Below, in pieces: positions 1-9,048 of a stretch of 64,000 bases of DNA (positions are counted from its first letter, which is position 1; each line of letters opens with the position of its first letter). Source of the DNA: Mucilaginibacter sp. PAMC 26640 (GTDB taxonomy: Bacteria > Bacteroidota > Bacteroidia > Sphingobacteriales > Sphingobacteriaceae); the NCBI GenBank assembly GCA_001596135.1, contig CP014773.1:558001-622000 (forward strand), written 5' to 3'. The translations under genes were made by a program, and so were the position numbers. The notes beneath the pieces are model-generated. The model ran no database searches. It had not been told where the DNA came from and saw only the letters and a list, made by a program, of their open reading frames with translations.

Positions 1-1200
1 ATCTATCATGGTTTTGGCAGCAGTGCGCACACGGCCATCATCCACACTTAATCCGAAGGCGTTCCAGCTATTCCAGCCCAAAGCGGGGGTTAAACCAATT
101 TTATCACCAATGATAATGCTGAGCTTTTTAGTATTGGTACCGAGCGCATTGCTTACCGTTAGCGTAACCGGGTATTCGCCTTTAGCGGCAACGGTACCGC
201 TAATAATGCCTGTTTTAGTATCCAGTGCTAAGCCTTTTGGTAAACCCGCAGCTTTATAAGTCAATGGTTTTTGCCCGCTTGCCGGGATGAGGTAGAGGAA
301 GGGATTACCTGGGCGCGCACCGTAAACCTCTGCACCGTTTATTTTGGGCTGTGGCGCCGCTGCAGGTGTGAGGATGTAAGGCGTACTTTCGCTTTTAACA
401 ACCTGCATACTCGAAAGGCTATCGGTAAAAGTATAACTCAGGGTGTATGATTTTTTCTCCAGCGCCGCTGCGTTAAAGGTATAAGTAAAGGGCTTGCCGC
501 CTGCAAAGGCTGCGTTATTGGTTTTTTGATAAAGCACGGTGCCGGTCTCCGGATCGGTTACTTTAAAATCCAGCTTGCCTTTGTAGTTGTAATTGCTCCC
601 TTTTGAGATGAGCTTTATCGACTTGCCTACAGCATTTTTATCGCCGTAAATAAAATTTGCCTCAGTATTGATGGTCACGTAATCCATAATATCATTCATG
701 CTGATACTGAATTTATCCCCATACAGACCACCATCGCCGCCGGTATCAAAAATGCGGATAGCAATAACATTTTCTTTATCCCACAGAATAGCGGGATTGC
801 TGGTTGCCAGCACATAACGCCGCTGACCGTAATGGCCCTCCGTTTTGATATCTTTCCCGCTTTGGGCGATCAATTTACCGTTTAAGAACACTTCGTCGTT
901 ATCATCTACATTCTGCAGATCAAACCTAAGGCTGTCTTTTAAATAAGCTTTATCTTTTAATGAAATTGGGATTACCACATGCAAACGGTACCAGCCAAAG
1001 CCGTTGAGACCCGGGTAACCCTGGTTTTCCCAGCTTTTAGAAACATCTATCGGCTTCCACTGGCTGTCGTCCAACGTTGGAGATGACCAAGAGACGGTAT
1101 CACCGGGTTTAAATTTCCAGCCGGAAGCAAGAGAAACTTCCTGGGCCTCCGCTTTACAAAAGCAGGCGGCAAATAATATCAGTGAAAATAGCTTTTTCAT
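1..1200 (-). CDS. GH27-like alpha-galactosidase, N-terminal part (cut by window edge)
   Basis: Secreted glycoside hydrolase expected to remove terminal alpha-D-galactosyl (or related) residues from plant polysaccharide. The visible 400 residues start with a signal peptide (MKKLFSLILFAACFCKAEAQ). A galactose-binding-like jelly roll follows (about 20-130, with the segment GFGWYRLHV), then a putative Ig-like He_PIG domain near 300-365 (GLPKGLALDTKTGIISGT). The catalytic barrel begins with LGWNSWNAFG at about residue 374, the hallmark N-terminus of GH27. The catalytic aspartates lie beyond the edge, so activity cannot be judged. It begins 5 bp after the GH127 stop, so the two are probably co-transcribed. 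Family call is confident; exact substrate is inference. Confidence 0.85.
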   Translation of the reverse strand, partial: MKKLFSLILFAACFCKAEAQEVSLASGWKFKPGDTVSWSSPTLDDSQWKPIDVSKSWENQGYPGLNGFGWYRLHVVIPISLKDKAYLKDSLRFDLQNVDDNDEVFLNGKLIAQSGKDIKTEGHYGQRRYVLATSNPAILWDKENVIAIRIFDTGGDGGLYGDKFSISMNDIMDYVTINTEANFIYGDKNAVGKSIKLISKGSNYNYKGKLDFKVTDPETGTVLYQKTNNAAFAGGKPFTYTFNAAALEKKSYTLSYTFTDSLSSMQVVKSESTPYILTPAAAPQPKINGAEVYGARPGNPFLYLIPASGQKPLTYKAAGLPKGLALDTKTGIISGTVAAKGEYPVTLTVSNALGTNTKKLSIIIGDKIGLTPALGWNSWNAFGLSVDDGRVRTAAKTMID

Positions 1201-1205
1201 ATCAT

Positions 1206-3212
1206 TTATTTTGCCTGCAGATCAACATATTTTACCTGCTGCGGAAACCAAACCATCATTTCCCCTTTGCCGCGGTTGGCCCAGGCATAGTAAGGTATTG
1301 CGGTAAGGGTTTTTGTTTGCGTGCTTACATTCTGCCCGTCGTTATCAATGTTCACTGCCCGTACTTCACCGGTTAAAACAGTAACGCCATTGAGCAAACC
1401 AGCCTCATATTGCGTTTTAAACTCCGTAGTTTTTGGGATGATAATATTTGCGGCTTTGCCATCGTTATCTTTCCACTCGGCGCAGTACATCAGGGGGCCA
1501 CGCTGCAAAGCTACTTTGCCGGCATCATCAGGCAATAGCTGGTTAGCTACTACACGCTGTATATCCATCGGTAAGGTCATTTCCACCTTATCGCCTTTTT
1601 TCCATTTCTTGCTGATCACCGCGTAGCCTTTGTCAACCGTATAAGCTACGGGTTTGCCGTTCAGTTTGATCTCAATTTTTGATGCAGATGATTGCTGATA
1701 GCTGTACAGATCTGACGGGATAGCCTGGTTGTTAGCCCAGCCCGGGATGCGGATCTTCAGGTTGAGGTCCATTGCCGAAGCAGGGTTAATATTGAACACC
1801 AAACCACCATCCCATGGGTAGTTATTTTGCTGGGTGATATTCAGTGTTTTGTTATTCACCTTCAGGTTTCCGCTGCCGCTGATAAACAGGTTTACAAAAA
1901 CATCCTTACCGTTTTGGGCGTAAATGTAGCCGGGAATTGAAGGGATCAGCCTCGCTACATTGGTAGGGCAGCAGGAACATACAAACCAGCCCGAACGCTC
2001 ACGCTCAATATCCGGGTGGGTAAAATCATCCTGGATCTGCATAGCATTGGTATAAAAGAAAGATTTACCATCCAAACCAACGCCAGAGATCAAACCGTTG
2101 TATAAAGTTTTTTCCAGCACGTCGATGTATTTTGAGTCGCCATGCAGCAGGAACATCCGCTGGTTCCAAAAAACGTTGCCAATGGCCGCGCAGGTTTCGT
2201 TGTAGGCAGTCGTATTTGGCAATTCGTAATTAGCGCCAAAACGCTCGCCATCGCCAACCGCACCAATGCTGCCCTGCACGTACATTTTTTTGGTAACCAT
2301 GTTGTCCCAAATTTTATCTATTGCTGAAAGATATTCCTTATCGCCGGTTAAAGCGGCAACATCTGCCATGCCCGAGTACAGGTACATGGCGCGTACGGCA
2401 TGCCCTTCTGCTTCATCCTGTTGAACAACAGGTTTATCATCCTGGTAATAGGTACCGTTCTCGTATACGTTCTTACTCTTTTTATTATAAACCTTTTGGC
2501 CACGCTGATCGATAAAGAACTTGGCCAGATCCAGGTATTCTTTTTTGCCGGTGATGCGGTATAAACGCACCAGGCCCATCTCAACAATCTCGTGGCCCGG
2601 GGCCACATGTTTTTTATCGGGGCCGAAGGTGCGAACCAATAAGTCGGCGTTTTTAATCGCTATATTTAAAAAGTTGCGCTTGCCGGTTGCCATAAAGTGA
2701 GCCGCGGCACCTTCGTACATGTGGCCGGCATTGTATAACTCGTGACTGGCTTCCTGCTCTTTTACCCAACGCTCGGGGCCGGCCCATGAGCCAGGGTGCA
2801 GCGGATCAATCGTACGGGAAGTATACAGGTAACCGTCTTTCTCCTGCGCCTTGCCAACAACTTCAATCAACGAATCCAGGTAAGCATCCAGTTTCTTATC
2901 AGGATGAACGGCAAGTGAATATGAAGCGCCTTCTATCGTTTTATAAATATCTGTATCATCAAATGGGTAGGCCGTACAAAATTTGCCTTTACCTTCTGCT
3001 GCCATCTCAAAGTTTTTGATCCTGCCGGTAGTTTTACAACGATCGAACGAGGCCGGGATGGTTACCGTTCGGTTGGTTTCAATGCGCGAGGTCCATAAGT
3101 GATCCGTCAGTTTCACCTGCGTAAATGCAACAGGTTGAATAGGATAATCCTGTTTTTGCGCAAGGGCAGAAACACTGTAGCAAGCGAAAATCAAAAAGCA
3201 GATCTTTTTCAT
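1206..3212 (-). CDS. GH127 beta-L-arabinofuranosidase (DUF1680 family)
   Basis: Secreted enzyme predicted to release beta-L-arabinofuranose from arabinan or hydroxyproline-linked arabino-oligosaccharides. The chosen ATG gives a clean signal peptide (MKKICFLIFACYSVSALAQ); an in-frame extension of 15 residues upstream is unlikely. The 668-residue length fits the family. The Zn/thiolate centre known from Bifidobacterium HypBA1 (Glu338, Cys340, Cys417, Cys418) is matched here by Glu339 and Cys341 (segment YNETCAAIGN) and Cys414/Cys415 (segment CSCCPTN), where the second Cys of the pair is the expected nucleophile. A beta-sandwich region follows. First gene of an operon with the GH27 gene downstream. 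Together they suggest side-chain removal from pectic or hemicellulosic glycans. Confidence 0.93.
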   Translation of the reverse strand: MKKICFLIFACYSVSALAQKQDYPIQPVAFTQVKLTDHLWTSRIETNRTVTIPASFDRCKTTGRIKNFEMAAEGKGKFCTAYPFDDTDIYKTIEGASYSLAVHPDKKLDAYLDSLIEVVGKAQEKDGYLYTSRTIDPLHPGSWAGPERWVKEQEASHELYNAGHMYEGAAAHFMATGKRNFLNIAIKNADLLVRTFGPDKKHVAPGHEIVEMGLVRLYRITGKKEYLDLAKFFIDQRGQKVYNKKSKNVYENGTYYQDDKPVVQQDEAEGHAVRAMYLYSGMADVAALTGDKEYLSAIDKIWDNMVTKKMYVQGSIGAVGDGERFGANYELPNTTAYNETCAAIGNVFWNQRMFLLHGDSKYIDVLEKTLYNGLISGVGLDGKSFFYTNAMQIQDDFTHPDIERERSGWFVCSCCPTNVARLIPSIPGYIYAQNGKDVFVNLFISGSGNLKVNNKTLNITQQNNYPWDGGLVFNINPASAMDLNLKIRIPGWANNQAIPSDLYSYQQSSASKIEIKLNGKPVAYTVDKGYAVISKKWKKGDKVEMTLPMDIQRVVANQLLPDDAGKVALQRGPLMYCAEWKDNDGKAANIIIPKTTEFKTQYEAGLLNGVTVLTGEVRAVNIDNDGQNVSTQTKTLTAIPYYAWANRGKGEMMVWFPQQVKYVDLQAK

Positions 3213-3453
3213 AAACAAAGAAATTTGGTTAGCTGGCTTAAATGTAAAACTATTCAAATGTAAATGTAAATACCAAGCAGTAATAATTGATTTTTACCTG
3301 ATTGTAACTATATATTACCCTTATAAGAAGTTATTTTACCATGTTATGGGATAAAATACCGTAAATATTAAAAGTTTAAAATATTATATATTCCGTTAAG
3401 CAGGTATTTATTTTAAATAATTTCAAATAAATAATATTATAATTCACTTGAAG

Positions 3454-3636
3454 ATGGTGCTGAAAGATATGATTATCAGGGTTGACCAAAAAACAAATGC
3501 CGAGGATTTCGATCAACAACGAAAAAAGCTGCCAAAATCAAAAAAGAAATCATTGAGCGATTTTTACGGAAAGCTTAAGGGCGTTTCGGTGAAGGACGTT
3601 ATTACCAACAGAAAATTAAGAAATGAATGGAAATAG
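3454..3636 (+). CDS. Small antitoxin-like protein, orphan
   Basis: A 60-residue charged protein I cannot assign firmly. A TTG 6 bp upstream and an ATG at 3469 are alternative starts. The C-terminal pattern DFYGKLKGV...NRKLRNEWK resembles the tails of small Bacteroidota antitoxin-like proteins, in which a short aromatic-Gly motif precedes a basic segment ending in EW. No toxin partner follows: the next gene is 80 bp away and encodes a secreted protein. It could be an orphan antitoxin or an unrelated small protein. Upstream sequence (3258-3447) is very AT-rich and could hold promoters for both directions. Confidence 0.5.
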   Translation: MVLKDMIIRVDQKTNAEDFDQQRKKLPKSKKKSLSDFYGKLKGVSVKDVITNRKLRNEWK

Positions 3637-3715
3637 GAACAAATATTTAATATTCCCTTTACATTTCTTAATTAATTAAATTGCTACATTTATTACTTGA
3701 AAAATTAACACCATT

Positions 3716-4072
3716 ATGAAAAGAAAGATCTTTACTACAGCTTTATTATCCTGCTGCTTTATGATATGCCTGGCAGCATTCGCAACCCTTGACGGCAAAT
3801 GGGTGGGCAACATTAACACACCAGATGGACAGGCTTTGGAAGTAACCTACAACTTTAAAGCAGATGGCGACAAGTTAACAGGTACCGCCGTATCTCCAAT
3901 GGGCGAAGTAAACCTTGAGGATGGCAAAATAAACGGTGATGAGTTCAGTTTCAAAGTAAACGTTAGCGGCACCGAGTATCCTCACAAAGGTAAAGCCTAC
4001 GCAGATTCATGCGCCATGGATATTGATTTCGGCGGCAGTTCTTCTCACTTCGTGGTGAAACGCGCCAAGTAA
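3716..4072 (+). CDS. Small secreted beta-rich protein, unknown function
   Basis: A 118-residue protein with a signal peptide (MKRKIFTTALLSCCFMICLAAFA). The short all-beta domain has alternating hydrophobic strands, DGKWVGNINTPDG... and GDKLTGTAVSPMGEV..., then a GDEFSFKV strand, a pattern seen in small lipocalin-like Bacteroidota exported proteins. No catalytic motif is visible. It is monocistronic: a strong intrinsic terminator lies 23 bp after its stop. Function unknown. Confidence 0.75.
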   Translation: MKRKIFTTALLSCCFMICLAAFATLDGKWVGNINTPDGQALEVTYNFKADGDKLTGTAVSPMGEVNLEDGKINGDEFSFKVNVSGTEYPHKGKAYADSCAMDIDFGGSSSHFVVKRAK

Positions 4073-4095
4073 TCCGGTAATTCCGACTTATAAAC

Positions 4096-4133
4096 CACCC
4101 CCAAAAAGTTAAACACTTATTGGGGGTGTTTTT
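4096..4133 (+). terminator. Intrinsic terminator after the small secreted protein
   Basis: A perfect 9-bp stem CACCCCCAA / TTGGGGGTG with a 15-nt loop is followed directly by TTTTT. It ends the transcript of the 3716-4072 gene and insulates the metal operon that starts at 4171. Confidence 0.85.
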
Positions 4134-4155
4134 ATGTTGTTAACCTTGTATATAT

Positions 4156-4163
4156 TACCTTTG
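4156..4163 (+). promoter_or_regulatory. Bacteroidota -7 box (TACCTTTG)
   Basis: Matches TAnnTTTG, the -7 element used by the Bacteroidota primary sigma factor. Transcription would be expected about 7 nt downstream, at about 4170, almost on the ATG at 4171, so the first gene of the metal operon may be leaderless. No clear -33 element was recognised. Confidence 0.55.
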
Positions 4164-4170
4164 CGGCCAA

Positions 4171-4539
4171 ATGCAACGTATAACCGCATACTTTCTCATC
4201 GTTTCACTTATTACAGTGAACTTTACCCGCCTTTTTATTTACGCGGGCTTTGAGCTGAACCGGGGTTATATTGCTGCCAAACTTTGCGAAAACCGCGATA
4301 AACCCTGGATGCACTGTAACGGCAAGTGCTACTTTATGAAAAAGATAAAGCAAGCCGAAGACAGTAAGAACTCCGAAGAAAAACAGGCCCAAAAAAACCT
4401 GTTCCAGGAGGCCGGCACCGTCCGCCAGGTGACTATCCAATTTCACTCCGTTGTTTTGGCAGTGATGCAAATTCCCCGTCAGCAGATTAAACTGCCTGTG
4501 CAGTCGCGCACTATCTTTCAGCCACCACGGCTCTCATAA
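4171..4539 (+). CDS. Small Cys-containing membrane protein of a metal-uptake operon
   Basis: A 122-residue protein with one N-terminal hydrophobic segment (about 5-28). A conserved-looking cysteine cluster follows: LCENRDKPWMHCNGKCYFMKK, in which the spaced Cys residues and a His could bind a metal or redox partner. The rest is polar and charged (KQAEDSKNSEEKQ) and probably extracytoplasmic. It precedes a TonB-dependent receptor, a PepSY protein and a heavy-metal-binding lipoprotein on the same strand, which suggests a role in metal acquisition or sensing. No named family is assigned. The 365-bp gap to the receptor contains a repeat element, so co-transcription is likely but unproven. Confidence 0.7.
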   Translation: MQRITAYFLIVSLITVNFTRLFIYAGFELNRGYIAAKLCENRDKPWMHCNGKCYFMKKIKQAEDSKNSEEKQAQKNLFQEAGTVRQVTIQFHSVVLAVMQIPRQQIKLPVQSRTIFQPPRLS

Positions 4540-4655
4540 ATACCCATTCATTTCCTGATCAGGTTTTAAATAATGGCATCGCCCATCGTTTAAACTAATG
4601 CATTTTATTTTTTTGAATGCGTTGTTGGCCTGCTTACCGGTAATCCGCTGAATCG

Positions 4656-4770
4656 ACTCCCCCCCCTTCTCTGCTTGGCAAAGGCGAGGAGACATAGCGC
4701 TAGTTTTATTTCCACCCTCTTTGCGAAGCAGAGAGGGTCGGGCAGCGTAGCGAACCCGGGGTGAGTGAAC
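4656..4770. repeat. Dispersed intergenic repeat with hairpin
   Basis: Non-coding stretch with a C-run followed by a near-perfect 11-bp inverted repeat (ACCCTCTTTGC at 4714-4724 against GCAGAGAGGGT at 4728-4738). The adjoining segment (GGGCAGCGTAGCGAACCC) looks like those that recur between genes of this group. The remaining part of the 4540-4913 gap holds nothing I can assign. The call rests on composition and hairpin structure, since no second copy lies in this window. Confidence 0.5.
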
Positions 4771-4913
4771 TCTTCGTGCGATTGCCACGGGTGTAGATGC
4801 CTGGATTAGTTAGCAATGGGTTTGAAACCATGCTAACCTGAAATCTCCGGTTTAACATCGCCTAACAACCACTCAATATCACCACATTGGCTTGCGCCAC
4901 TTTAATGTACTTT

Positions 4914-7271
4914 ATGAAACTATTTACCTTTATATATATACTATTCACATCCTTTTCCATCGTAACATATGCTCAAACCAGCCTGACTGGCACAGTAACG
5001 GATGCCCGTACCCACGAACCGATTCCAGGTGTAATGGTGTGTACTGCCGACGATGCTGCCAATCCGAAAGACCTTGCGCATACTAATGCCAAAGGTTGGT
5101 TTACCATCAACGCCGCGGGCATTAAAATTCTTCGCTTTTCCATGGTGGGGTATAACAGCCAAACGTTCACCATCAGCGGTAAAAATACAACAGTGTCCAT
5201 CCTGATGGAGCCTTCTACAATTGATCTGCAGCAGGTAGTGGTATCTGCCAGCAGGGAAAAGCAGGCCAGGCAGGATGCGCCGATTGCCATCAGCAAAATA
5301 AACGCTACCCAAATTCATGACACCAAAGCCACCGCCCTTTACCAATTATTGAATAAAGTTGCCGGTGTTTACATGGTTGATCTCGGCAACGAACAGCATA
5401 CCATGGCCATCCGCCAGCCGATCACCTATAATGCCCTTTACCTGTATATGGAAGATGGTTTGCCTATCCGCCCCACGGGCATCTTCAATCACAACTCCTT
5501 GTATGAGATCAACATGAGCGGCGTTAGGGATATCGAGGTGATCAAAGGGCCGGCTTCTTCCTTGTATGGCAGTAACGCTATCGGGGGTGCGGTTAATTTT
5601 ATTACACAAGGCGCACCATCCGGTTATGCGGCCAATGTTTCATTGCGTGGAGATAATTACCATTACCGCCGGGTAGATGCCGATGGTGGCTTTACGTCGG
5701 GTAAATTTGGCCTGTATGCAGGAGGCTATATTGCCCATCAAAAAGATAGCTGGCAGGATTACAGCGACTTTGATAAATACTCGGGCAATTTCAAAACCAC
5801 TTATGACTTTGATGCAGCAACCCGGTTAACTACTTCTGTAACTTATAACTACTTAAACACCCAAACACCCGGCAGTTTAGATAGTGCGCATTTTTATAGC
5901 CGCAGCTATGGGGCCAACCAGCGTTTTACCTATCGTAAGGTACAAGCCTTCCGGGCAAATGCCAAACTGGAACACGCCTGGAGTGAAAAAAGCAACACCT
6001 TTTTAACGCTGTTTTACCGGGATAATTCTACAGCACAGCTGCCCAGCTATTATATCAGCGACGTAAGGGACAACACCGGTCAATACATCAGCTCTAACGG
6101 ACAGGTGAACGATCAAAGCTTTCACAGCATAGGCCTTTTGGCCCAGCACCGCACAGATTTTGATTTCCTGCGGTCGAGGTTAATTGTTGGCGCTTATTTA
6201 GATAACAGCCCCAGCAGCTATTACGCCAAGTACCTGGAAGTGCAAAAAGATGTAGCAAATAACTATTACACCGGCTTCACCAACACCGGCCGCTACATAG
6301 ATGATTACCGCATTAAACTATTTAACACCGCAGCATACACCCAATACGAGATCAGACCGGCTGATGCCTTGCGCGTGGTAATGGGTTTACGGTATGACCG
6401 TATTCACTATGCCTTTAGCAATAACATCCCCGCGGGCAGCAGCAAGTACAAACAACAGGAAACAAACGATTTTAACATCCTTGCCCCAAAACTGGGCCTT
6501 ACTTACAATATCGGTAATAACAAAGGTTTCTATGCCAACTACAGCGTAGGTTTCCAGCCACCGGAAACAGGCGACCTGTACAGCTCCAGGCAATTAGTCC
6601 CGTTAAAGCAGGCAACCTTTAACAATTATGAGGCTGGCGGCTGGTTTAGCGCACTCAGTAAAAAAATGTATGTGGAAGTAAGTTTGTTTGATCTGGAAGG
6701 ACGTAACGAGATCATTAATCAGCTATTGCCGGATAATACCACGCAGAACCAAAATGCCGGTGCTACCCGCCACCGCGGTATCGAGTATTCGCTTGTTTAC
6801 GCACCGGTAAGGGAGTTCAGTTTCCGGTTTAGCGGCACGAATGCCCGCCATACTTATGTTGATTACAGCGAAGTAAGCACCAATTTCGCCACAGGCACCA
6901 ATACGGTGTTCAGCTATAATGGAAAAAGGATGAACAACGCCCCGGCCTGGATAGCCAACAGCGAGCTTACCTACAAACCGGCGTATGTTGATGGGTTAAG
7001 GCTCTCTACCGAGTGGCAGCACATTAACCGGTATTACACCAACCCGGCCAATACCAAAACCTATTCGGGCTATAATATTTACAACGTGCGGGTTGGTTAC
7101 GATGTAAAAAGCAGCGTGCTAAAAGGTGCGGGCATCTGGCTCAACGTATTGAACGTTACGGATAAACTGTATGCTACAACCGTAACCAGCAACCAATATG
7201 GTGATACCTATAACGCCGCCCCTCCGCGCACTTTCACTTTAGGCATTAGTTATTCTATAGCAAAACACTAA
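4914..7271 (+). CDS. TonB-dependent outer-membrane receptor with carboxypeptidase-like domain
   Basis: Outer-membrane gated channel that imports a ligand using TonB/ExbBD energy. A signal peptide (MKLFTFIYILFTSFSIVTYAQ) is followed by a CarboxypepD_reg-like domain (about 22-105), a plug domain (about 115-240, with IEVIKGPASSLYGSNAIGG) and a beta-barrel ending in an aromatic-rich terminal strand (FTLGISYSIA). Length, about 785 residues, suits siderophore or metal receptors rather than the larger SusC group, and no SusD gene follows. The ATG at 4905 and a TTG at 4887 are alternative starts; 4914 fits the signal peptide best. One base separates its stop from the PepSY gene, so the two are tightly coupled. 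The ligand is inferred to be a metal (copper or iron) complex. Confidence 0.9.
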   Translation: MKLFTFIYILFTSFSIVTYAQTSLTGTVTDARTHEPIPGVMVCTADDAANPKDLAHTNAKGWFTINAAGIKILRFSMVGYNSQTFTISGKNTTVSILMEPSTIDLQQVVVSASREKQARQDAPIAISKINATQIHDTKATALYQLLNKVAGVYMVDLGNEQHTMAIRQPITYNALYLYMEDGLPIRPTGIFNHNSLYEINMSGVRDIEVIKGPASSLYGSNAIGGAVNFITQGAPSGYAANVSLRGDNYHYRRVDADGGFTSGKFGLYAGGYIAHQKDSWQDYSDFDKYSGNFKTTYDFDAATRLTTSVTYNYLNTQTPGSLDSAHFYSRSYGANQRFTYRKVQAFRANAKLEHAWSEKSNTFLTLFYRDNSTAQLPSYYISDVRDNTGQYISSNGQVNDQSFHSIGLLAQHRTDFDFLRSRLIVGAYLDNSPSSYYAKYLEVQKDVANNYYTGFTNTGRYIDDYRIKLFNTAAYTQYEIRPADALRVVMGLRYDRIHYAFSNNIPAGSSKYKQQETNDFNILAPKLGLTYNIGNNKGFYANYSVGFQPPETGDLYSSRQLVPLKQATFNNYEAGGWFSALSKKMYVEVSLFDLEGRNEIINQLLPDNTTQNQNAGATRHRGIEYSLVYAPVREFSFRFSGTNARHTYVDYSEVSTNFATGTNTVFSYNGKRMNNAPAWIANSELTYKPAYVDGLRLSTEWQHINRYYTNPANTKTYSGYNIYNVRVGYDVKSSVLKGAGIWLNVLNVTDKLYATTVTSNQYGDTYNAAPPRTFTLGISYSIAKH

Positions 7272-7272
7272 C

Positions 7273-8709
7273 ATGGCAACAGCAAAACAAAATTTCTATA
7301 AATGGCATCGCATCCTGGGCTTAATAGCCCTGGTACCGGTGATCTGCTGGACGCTCAGCGGACTGTCGCACCCCTTCATGTCTAATTGGTTCAGGCCATC
7401 TATCGCGCTGGAAGTTTGTCAACCGCTTTCACAGGGCGAGCTGAAACCTGCCTTATCGTTACAGCAGGTATTGGCTAAAAACGGCGTTGCGGAATTTAGC
7501 AACTTTGGGATGATTAGCCTTGAAGGACAAACGTGTTACCAGATCCTGGGAAAGGACAGTGTGATGAATTACTACCTGGCAAGCACCGGGCAGTTGGTAC
7601 AAAATGGCGACCAAAAGTATGCCCAATATTTAGCCCGGTACTTTACAAAAGATACGGTATCCCGCATTAAAAGCATCACCCTCCAAAATAAATTTGATGC
7701 CCACTATCAGCCCATCAACCACCTGCTGCCAGTTTGGAAAGTAGCTTTCGACCGTGCGGATGGTATGGATGTGTATATAGAAACCGGGCAAAGCCGCATG
7801 GGAACTTTCAACAATAATACCCGCAAAACCATGCTGGTGTTTTTTGAACAATTGCACACCTGGGCATTTCTGGCCGATTTTGGGGGCGAACAGTTCAGGC
7901 TCATCATCCTGCTGATCGTTGTAGGTATCATGTTTCTTTCGCTGGTAAGTGGCTTAACGGTTTATGGTTTCTTTTGGAAGAAATTTAAAACGATACAGCA
8001 AAAGCGCAAACTCACCGGCAGGGAAGATCAACGGTTTTTACACCGCTTTCACCGGAAACTGGGGCTTATCGTATCTTTTGTGCTCTTTACTTTTATCATC
8101 AGTGCAGCGTTTCACCTGATAGTAAAACTGCACAATGCCGGTCCGAACGCAAAAACCTACCGCCAAGTGATAGCAGCCAAAGAAATAGCGGTTTCTAATT
8201 TAAAGCTGCCCATTGCAGATAGCAGTATGGTTAAAACCGGGTTGGTTAAGTTTAACGGCAACAATTATTACCAGGTAAGTACCCGCGAAAAGGAGCTGCT
8301 TTATTTTGATGCTGCTACCGGGGCTGAACTACCTGGAGGTGATGCGTCCTACGCAACTTATCTTGCAAACTTTTACCATACGGGCACCCCGCCGGTTCAG
8401 GGTAAACTGAAGACAACCCAGATCCGCCAGTTTGATAATGAATACGGCTTCATCAATAAGCGCCTGCCGGTAATGCAGGTGGCTTATCCTGGTCATGAAA
8501 ATTGGTATATCGAAACCACTACCGGCCAGTTAGCCACAAAAGTTGCGGGAATAGACCGCGCAGAAGGATTTTCCTTTATATTTTTGCACAAATATTTCGG
8601 CATGACCTGGGCCGGTAAAAACTTCAGGGACATTGTAAGTATGCTGGCCGCACTGGGCGTGCTGGTAGTTTCGCTATTTGGCTTTGCCGCCTTTATTAAA
8701 AACAAATAA
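7273..8709 (+). CDS. PepSY-associated TM protein (inner-membrane, metal uptake)
   Basis: Inner-membrane protein of 478 residues with the PepSY-TM arrangement. An N-terminal KWHRILGLIALVPVICWTLSG helix (about 10-30) is followed by a large periplasmic PepSY-like region, then TM helices near 212-235 and 260-285, where the segment HRKLGLIVSFVLF repeats the HR-x-LGL pattern. A second periplasmic PepSY repeat and a C-terminal TM helix (about 450-472) complete it. Proteins of this family sit beside TonB receptors for siderophores or copper complexes and some are thought to reduce the imported metal. Position in the operon supports a partner role to the receptor. The reductase role is inference. Confidence 0.85.
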   Translation: MATAKQNFYKWHRILGLIALVPVICWTLSGLSHPFMSNWFRPSIALEVCQPLSQGELKPALSLQQVLAKNGVAEFSNFGMISLEGQTCYQILGKDSVMNYYLASTGQLVQNGDQKYAQYLARYFTKDTVSRIKSITLQNKFDAHYQPINHLLPVWKVAFDRADGMDVYIETGQSRMGTFNNNTRKTMLVFFEQLHTWAFLADFGGEQFRLIILLIVVGIMFLSLVSGLTVYGFFWKKFKTIQQKRKLTGREDQRFLHRFHRKLGLIVSFVLFTFIISAAFHLIVKLHNAGPNAKTYRQVIAAKEIAVSNLKLPIADSSMVKTGLVKFNGNNYYQVSTREKELLYFDAATGAELPGGDASYATYLANFYHTGTPPVQGKLKTTQIRQFDNEYGFINKRLPVMQVAYPGHENWYIETTTGQLATKVAGIDRAEGFSFIFLHKYFGMTWAGKNFRDIVSMLAALGVLVVSLFGFAAFIKNK

Positions 8710-8714
8710 TTATC

Positions 8715-8927
8715 ATGAAGATCCGTATCACATTATTCGCATTAACAGGCCTGCTGGCTTTAGCCGCCTGTAATACCGCTGCAAAAAAAGACGCAGCGAC
8801 AACCGAAGCCGCTAAACCAAAGGGCAAATACTATTGTACAATGAATCCGGATATCACCTCCGATAAACCGGGCACCTGCAGTAAATGCGGAATGGATTTG
8901 GTAGAACGGGATACAACGAAGAAGTAA
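8715..8927 (+). CDS. Heavy-metal-binding domain lipoprotein
   Basis: A 70-residue lipoprotein with lipobox LAAC (Cys19), a linker rich in Ala/Lys, and one heavy-metal-binding domain of the YHS-like class: YYCTMNPDIT...PGTCSKCGMDLV. The CTM, CxxCGM pattern is the signature seen in CusB-type and copper-associated proteins, with Asn replacing the more usual His of the CPMHP motif. It lies 5 bp after the PepSY gene and is the last gene of the operon. Probably a periplasm-facing metal carrier or buffer. Confidence 0.85.
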   Translation: MKIRITLFALTGLLALAACNTAAKKDAATTEAAKPKGKYYCTMNPDITSDKPGTCSKCGMDLVERDTTKK

Positions 8928-9007
8928 ACTGTTTGTCTGAATCAGAATTTGCAGCTAATAAGCCGAATTGGCTTGTTATTTATGCAAATCCTGGTTCAGA
9001 ACTTTTA

Positions 9008-9048
9008 AGCGATAGGGATGGTAAGGGTTTAACCACTGTGCGGCAGGA
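9008..9048 (+). repeat. Left copy of a 41-bp direct repeat bracketing the RHS remnant
   Basis: AGCGATAGGGATGGTAAGGG at 9008-9027 and the following 21 bases match 11669-11709 at 40 of 41 positions, in the same orientation. Here only this 41-bp segment is present, while the right copy continues into a longer repeat element. The copy carries an in-frame TAA (9030-9032) that closes the frame of the adjoining pseudogene. Confidence 0.85.

Noticed and set aside
1..3212. A complete polysaccharide-utilisation locus
   Set aside because: Only two hydrolase genes are visible and no SusC/SusD pair occurs in the window; the TonB receptor at 4914 is of the metal type.
3454..3636. A toxin-antitoxin pair
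   Set aside because: No toxin-like gene lies on either side, so only an orphan antitoxin-like protein can be claimed.
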